A stretch of DNA of 45,927 bases, taken from assembly GCA_042571625.1 (NCBI GenBank), contig JBHPFQ010000003.1, positions 1-45,927 of the forward strand. Reading direction: 5' to 3'. The notes beneath the pieces are model-generated. The model worked only from the letters and a program-made list of their open reading frames with translations. It had not been told where the DNA came from and made no database searches. The translations under genes and the position numbers were made by a program. Shown here in pieces: positions 43,762 through 45,927 of the stretch (position 1 is the first letter of the stretch; each line of letters starts with the position of its first letter). This DNA comes from JBHPFQ01 sp042571625. GTDB taxonomy: Bacteria > Patescibacteriota > Minisyncoccia > Portnoybacterales > UBA2143.

Positions 43762-43794
43762 CAAATAGAATTATCGGCAATGTTGTACAGGGCA

Positions 43795-43823
43795 TTGACT
43801 AATTTTTATTTATCATTTAAGAT
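43795..43823 (+). promoter_or_regulatory. Promoter of alpha ribosomal operon, leaderless spacing
   Basis: TTGACT (43795-43800), 17-bp spacer, TAAGAT (43818-43823), then 6 nt to the GTG at 43830. Confidence 0.62.
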
Positions 43824-43829
43824 AAAAAA

Positions 43830-44054
43830 GTGAATCAACAAGATAATAATAAGGATATACAAGAAGGTATCGTAATAGAGAGTTTGCCAAGCGCCACTTT
43901 CAAAGTTAGATTGAATAATGGAAGCGAGGTCTTGGCCCATCTTTCAGGCAAAATGCGCTTGAATTTTATTAAAGTGCTTTTGGGCGATACAGTCAAAGTT
44001 GAGTTAAGTCCTTATGATAAAACTAAAGGGAGGATTGTTTTTAGGGGGAAATAA
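43830..44054 (+). CDS. infA: Translation initiation factor IF-1
   Basis: The 74-aa product has the S1/OB fold of IF-1: GIVIESLPSATFKVRLNNGSEVLAHLSGKMRLNFIKVLLGDTVKVELSPYD followed by GRIVFRGK. It occupies the 30S A site during initiation. The start is a GTG, chosen because the -10 lies just 6 nt upstream and no ATG is available; this predicts a leaderless GTG mRNA. It opens the alpha operon, with rpmJ 6 nt on. Confidence 0.94.
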   Translation: MNQQDNNKDIQEGIVIESLPSATFKVRLNNGSEVLAHLSGKMRLNFIKVLLGDTVKVELSPYDKTKGRIVFRGK

Positions 44055-44060
44055 AATAAT

Positions 44061-44177
44061 ATGAAAGTTAGAGCTTCTGTAAAAAAAATGTGCGCGCATT
44101 GTAAGATTGTCCGTCGAAAAGGACGGTTGCGTGTTATTTGTAAAAAAAATCCTAAGCATAAGCAGAGGCAAGGATAA
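44061..44177 (+). CDS. rpmJ: 50S ribosomal protein bL36
   Basis: A 38-aa ORF encoding MKVRASVKKMCAHCKIVRR and ending with CKKNPKHKQRQG. The zinc ligands Cys11, Cys14, Cys27 and His33 of the C+ form are all present. Its place between infA and rpsM is the standard order. Intact. Confidence 0.95.
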   Translation: MKVRASVKKMCAHCKIVRRKGRLRVICKKNPKHKQRQG

Positions 44178-44181
44178 AGAT

Positions 44182-44568
44182 ATGAGAATAGCTGGAGTTG
44201 ATATCCCGGATAAAAAAAGAATAGAAGTCGCATTAACCTATATTTATGGCATAGGGCAAACTTTAAGTATTAATATTTTGGAAAAAGCAAAGATTAATCC
44301 GGATACTCTTGTTAGTAAATTGACGAATCAAGAAGCTATTAATTTACGTAATATTGTTGAGAAAAATTATAAAATTGAAGGAGATTTGAGGCGGGAGAAA
44401 ATGATGAATATTAAACGCCTTAAAGATATTGGATGTTATCGTGGAATTCGCCATATAAAAGGATTGCCTGTTCATGGACAGAGGACAAAAACTAATACTA
44501 GGACAATTCGTGGAAATGTTAGAAGAACTATGGGTAGTGGCCGAAGAAAGGCGGCAGAAAAGACATAA
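44182..44568 (+). CDS. rpsM: 30S ribosomal protein uS13
   Basis: The start at 44182 gives MRIAGVDIPDKKRIEVAL, the canonical uS13 N-terminus; a TTG upstream at 44107 is inside rpmJ and rejected. The 128-aa product keeps the IYGIG and RGIRHIKGLPVHGQRT blocks and the basic tail that contacts P-site tRNA. Starts 4 nt after rpmJ. Confidence 0.97.
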   Translation: MRIAGVDIPDKKRIEVALTYIYGIGQTLSINILEKAKINPDTLVSKLTNQEAINLRNIVEKNYKIEGDLRREKMMNIKRLKDIGCYRGIRHIKGLPVHGQRTKTNTRTIRGNVRRTMGSGRRKAAEKT

Positions 44569-44572
44569 TCAT

Positions 44573-45034
44573 ATGGGGAAAAAAAGAGTTATAAAACAAA
44601 CTGAAGAAGAGGCATTAAAGCGGACTGAAGCACAAGAAAAAGCAGATCGCAAAGTTGAATCTGTCAAAAAAAGTAATAAATCAATTCAGGTAGGTCATGC
44701 CAGAGTTTGCATTCAATCAACTTATAATAATACCATAATTACTATTACCGATATGAAAGGTGAAGTTCTTGCATGGGCAAGCTCAGGATCTTCTGGATTT
44801 AAGGGGCCTAGAAAAGCAACTCCTTTTGCAGCTTCTCGTGTCGTGGAATTATTATTGGAAAAAATTAAAAATCTTAAAATTAGAGAAATTGATATTTTAG
44901 TAAAAGGAGTTGGAATTGGCAGAGATTCAGCAATAAGAGCTTTAGTGAATTACGGATTGGAAGTCAATTGTATAAAAGACATAACTCCTATACCTCATAA
45001 TGGATGTAGGTCTCCAAAGCCAAGAAGAGTATAA
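44573..45034 (+). CDS. rpsK: 30S ribosomal protein uS11
   Basis: The start at 44573 (MGKKRVIKQTEEEALKRT) lies 4 nt after rpsM. The 153-aa protein has a charged N-terminal extension of about 40 residues before the core HARVCIQSTYNNTIITITD and ends with the conserved PHNGCRSPKPRRV. It forms part of the 30S platform near the mRNA exit. Confidence 0.96.
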   Translation: MGKKRVIKQTEEEALKRTEAQEKADRKVESVKKSNKSIQVGHARVCIQSTYNNTIITITDMKGEVLAWASSGSSGFKGPRKATPFAASRVVELLLEKIKNLKIREIDILVKGVGIGRDSAIRALVNYGLEVNCIKDITPIPHNGCRSPKPRRV

Positions 45035-45037
45035 ATT

Positions 45038-45664
45038 ATGGAAAATTCTAAATCAAAATGTAAAAAATGCAGAAGAGCTGGCCAGAAATTATTTATAAAA
45101 GGCGAGAGATGTTTTAGTCAAAAATGTGCTGTAATTAGAAAGCCATATGTTCCTGGAATTAAAAGCAAATCCAGACGAAGACAAATTTCCGAATATGGTC
45201 AGCAATTAGCTGAAAAACAAAAAGTTAGGCATTCTTATGGAGTGTCTGAAAAGCAGTTTAAAAATTATTTTAATGATATTAGCAGCCAAAAAGGAAATAA
45301 GGGAGAGCATTTACTTAGTATGTTGGAAAGGCGATTGGATAACGTTGTATTTCGTTTAGGGTGGGCTTGTTCGCGTAGATTATCTAGACAGTTAATCAGC
45401 CATGGACATATATTGGTAAATAATAGGAAAGTAAATATTCCTTCATATCAAGTTAGAAAAGATGATTTGATTCAAATTAAAGAAAAGAGCAAGGCGATTA
45501 GTCATTTTGAAAATGTAAAGGCATTTATTAAAAAATACGAAGTTCCAGTCTGGCTATCCCTGGATAAAAACAATCTTGATGGAAAAGTTATTGATTATCC
45601 TAAAATAGATGATATAGGCCAAGTTGGAGAAATTAATATGATTATTGAATATTATTCGCGATAA
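45038..45664 (+). CDS. rpsD: 30S ribosomal protein uS4
   Basis: The 208-aa protein has an N-terminal zinc-type cluster (CKKC at residues 8-11, then CFSQKC), the EKQKVRHSYGVSEKQFKNYF block and the S4 RNA-binding domain (MLERRLDNVVFRLGWACSRRLSRQLISHGHILVNNRKVNIPSYQV). It nucleates 30S assembly and in many bacteria represses its own operon by binding the leader; a leaderless operon start would leave no such leader here. Starts 3 nt after rpsK. Confidence 0.97.
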   Translation: MENSKSKCKKCRRAGQKLFIKGERCFSQKCAVIRKPYVPGIKSKSRRRQISEYGQQLAEKQKVRHSYGVSEKQFKNYFNDISSQKGNKGEHLLSMLERRLDNVVFRLGWACSRRLSRQLISHGHILVNNRKVNIPSYQVRKDDLIQIKEKSKAISHFENVKAFIKKYEVPVWLSLDKNNLDGKVIDYPKIDDIGQVGEINMIIEYYSR

Positions 45665-45686
45665 ATTATAAATAAAAATTAAAATT

Positions 45687-45927
45687 ATGATTACGCTACC
45701 GACAAAACCAAAAATTATAAAATCAAAAGACAACAAAGCAGTCTTTGAAATTAATGGATGTTATCCTGGATATGGATCTACTTTAGGGAATGCTATAAGG
45801 CGTGTTTTATTATCTTCATTGCCAGGTGCTGCTATTGTTAGTATAAAAATTAAAGGAGTTCAGCATGAATTTTCCACAATTCCTTATGTTATGGAAGATG
45901 TTGTTCAAATTATTCTTAATCTTAAAC
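45687..45927 (+). CDS. rpoA: RNA polymerase alpha subunit, N-terminal part
   Basis: The first 80 codons are present before the window ends. MITLPTKPKIIKSKDNKAVFEI leads into YGSTLGNAIRRVLLSSLPGAAIVSIKIKGVQHEF, the alpha dimerisation domain signature. It begins 22 nt after rpsD as expected in the alpha operon; rplQ probably follows beyond the edge. Confidence 0.95.
   Translation, partial: MITLPTKPKIIKSKDNKAVFEINGCYPGYGSTLGNAIRRVLLSSLPGAAIVSIKIKGVQHEFSTIPYVMEDVVQIILNLK

Noticed and set aside
1..45927. UGA recoding to glycine or another amino acid
   Set aside because: Several well-aligned genes end at TGA at the expected length (gmd, secF, the LPG-synthase-like gene), and no TGA interrupts conserved proteins.
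1..45927. tRNA or rRNA genes
   Set aside because: No cloverleaf-type T-loop context or rRNA-like GC-rich stretch was noticed in the short intergenic gaps; a covariance-model scan was not possible.

Overview
The window looks like a chromosomal segment of a Candidate Phyla Radiation (Patescibacteria, probably Parcubacteria-like) bacterium. The reasons are its strong AT-richness, very tight gene packing with frequent 1-20 nt overlaps, near absence of Shine-Dalgarno sequences, an alanyl-tRNA synthetase that stops after the editing domain, and several protein families I associate with that group. TGA is used as a normal stop (for example at 6191-6193 and 34461-34463), so this is not a UGA-recoding lineage. 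The lineage call is inference; no 16S rRNA or other decisive marker is present.

Region 1 (1-23466) is a surface glycan locus. A first plus-strand run (41-12382) holds a methyltransferase, a NodB-type deacetylase, a NodU-type carbamoyltransferase, a multi-membrane GT-C-like protein, GDP-mannose 4,6-dehydratase, two GT4 glycosyltransferases, two nucleotidyltransferase-fold proteins and a radical SAM protein. It converges on a Wzx-like flippase (minus). Then come further radical SAM proteins, an LPG-synthase-TM/AglD-like membrane protein, a DegT aminotransferase plus GT2 pair (minus), another methyltransferase and a WbaP/WcaJ-like initiating phosphoglycosyltransferase (minus). Four proteins of about 461-476 aa each combine an N-terminal cobalamin-binding-like region with a radical SAM core, which is striking for a small-genome organism.

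Region 2 (23524-28386) is mixed: a secreted zinc metallopeptidase with a TIG domain, MurB, a PHP-type endonuclease Q, a ribosome hibernation factor, and an overlooked 37-aa histone-H1-tail-like protein made of six xxKRK/xxRRK pentads and ending in a clear terminator.

Region 3 (28417-34463) is protein export (SecA, SecD, SecF), interrupted by a small AbrB/MazE-fold protein and a PD-(D/E)XK nuclease. A perfect 28-bp palindrome plus a third half-site lies just upstream of the AbrB gene, as expected of an autoregulated two-gene module.

Region 4 (34527-43714) has a sigma-region-4/HARE-HTH regulator, a membrane protein paired with a VirD4/TraG-like ATPase carrying a zinc ribbon, short AlaRS, an FtsA/PilM-like actin ATPase followed by a single-pass protein with a baseplate-J-like outer domain, and a tiny membrane peptide. 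Region 5 (43830-end) is the alpha ribosomal operon infA-rpmJ-rpsM-rpsK-rpsD-rpoA (rpoA cut by the window edge).

The most general signal is promoter architecture. At eight starts a sigma-70-like -35/-10 pair places the -10 hexamer only 6-8 nt before the start codon, predicting leaderless mRNAs, including a GTG-started infA. No tRNA, rRNA, CRISPR array or insertion sequence was seen.
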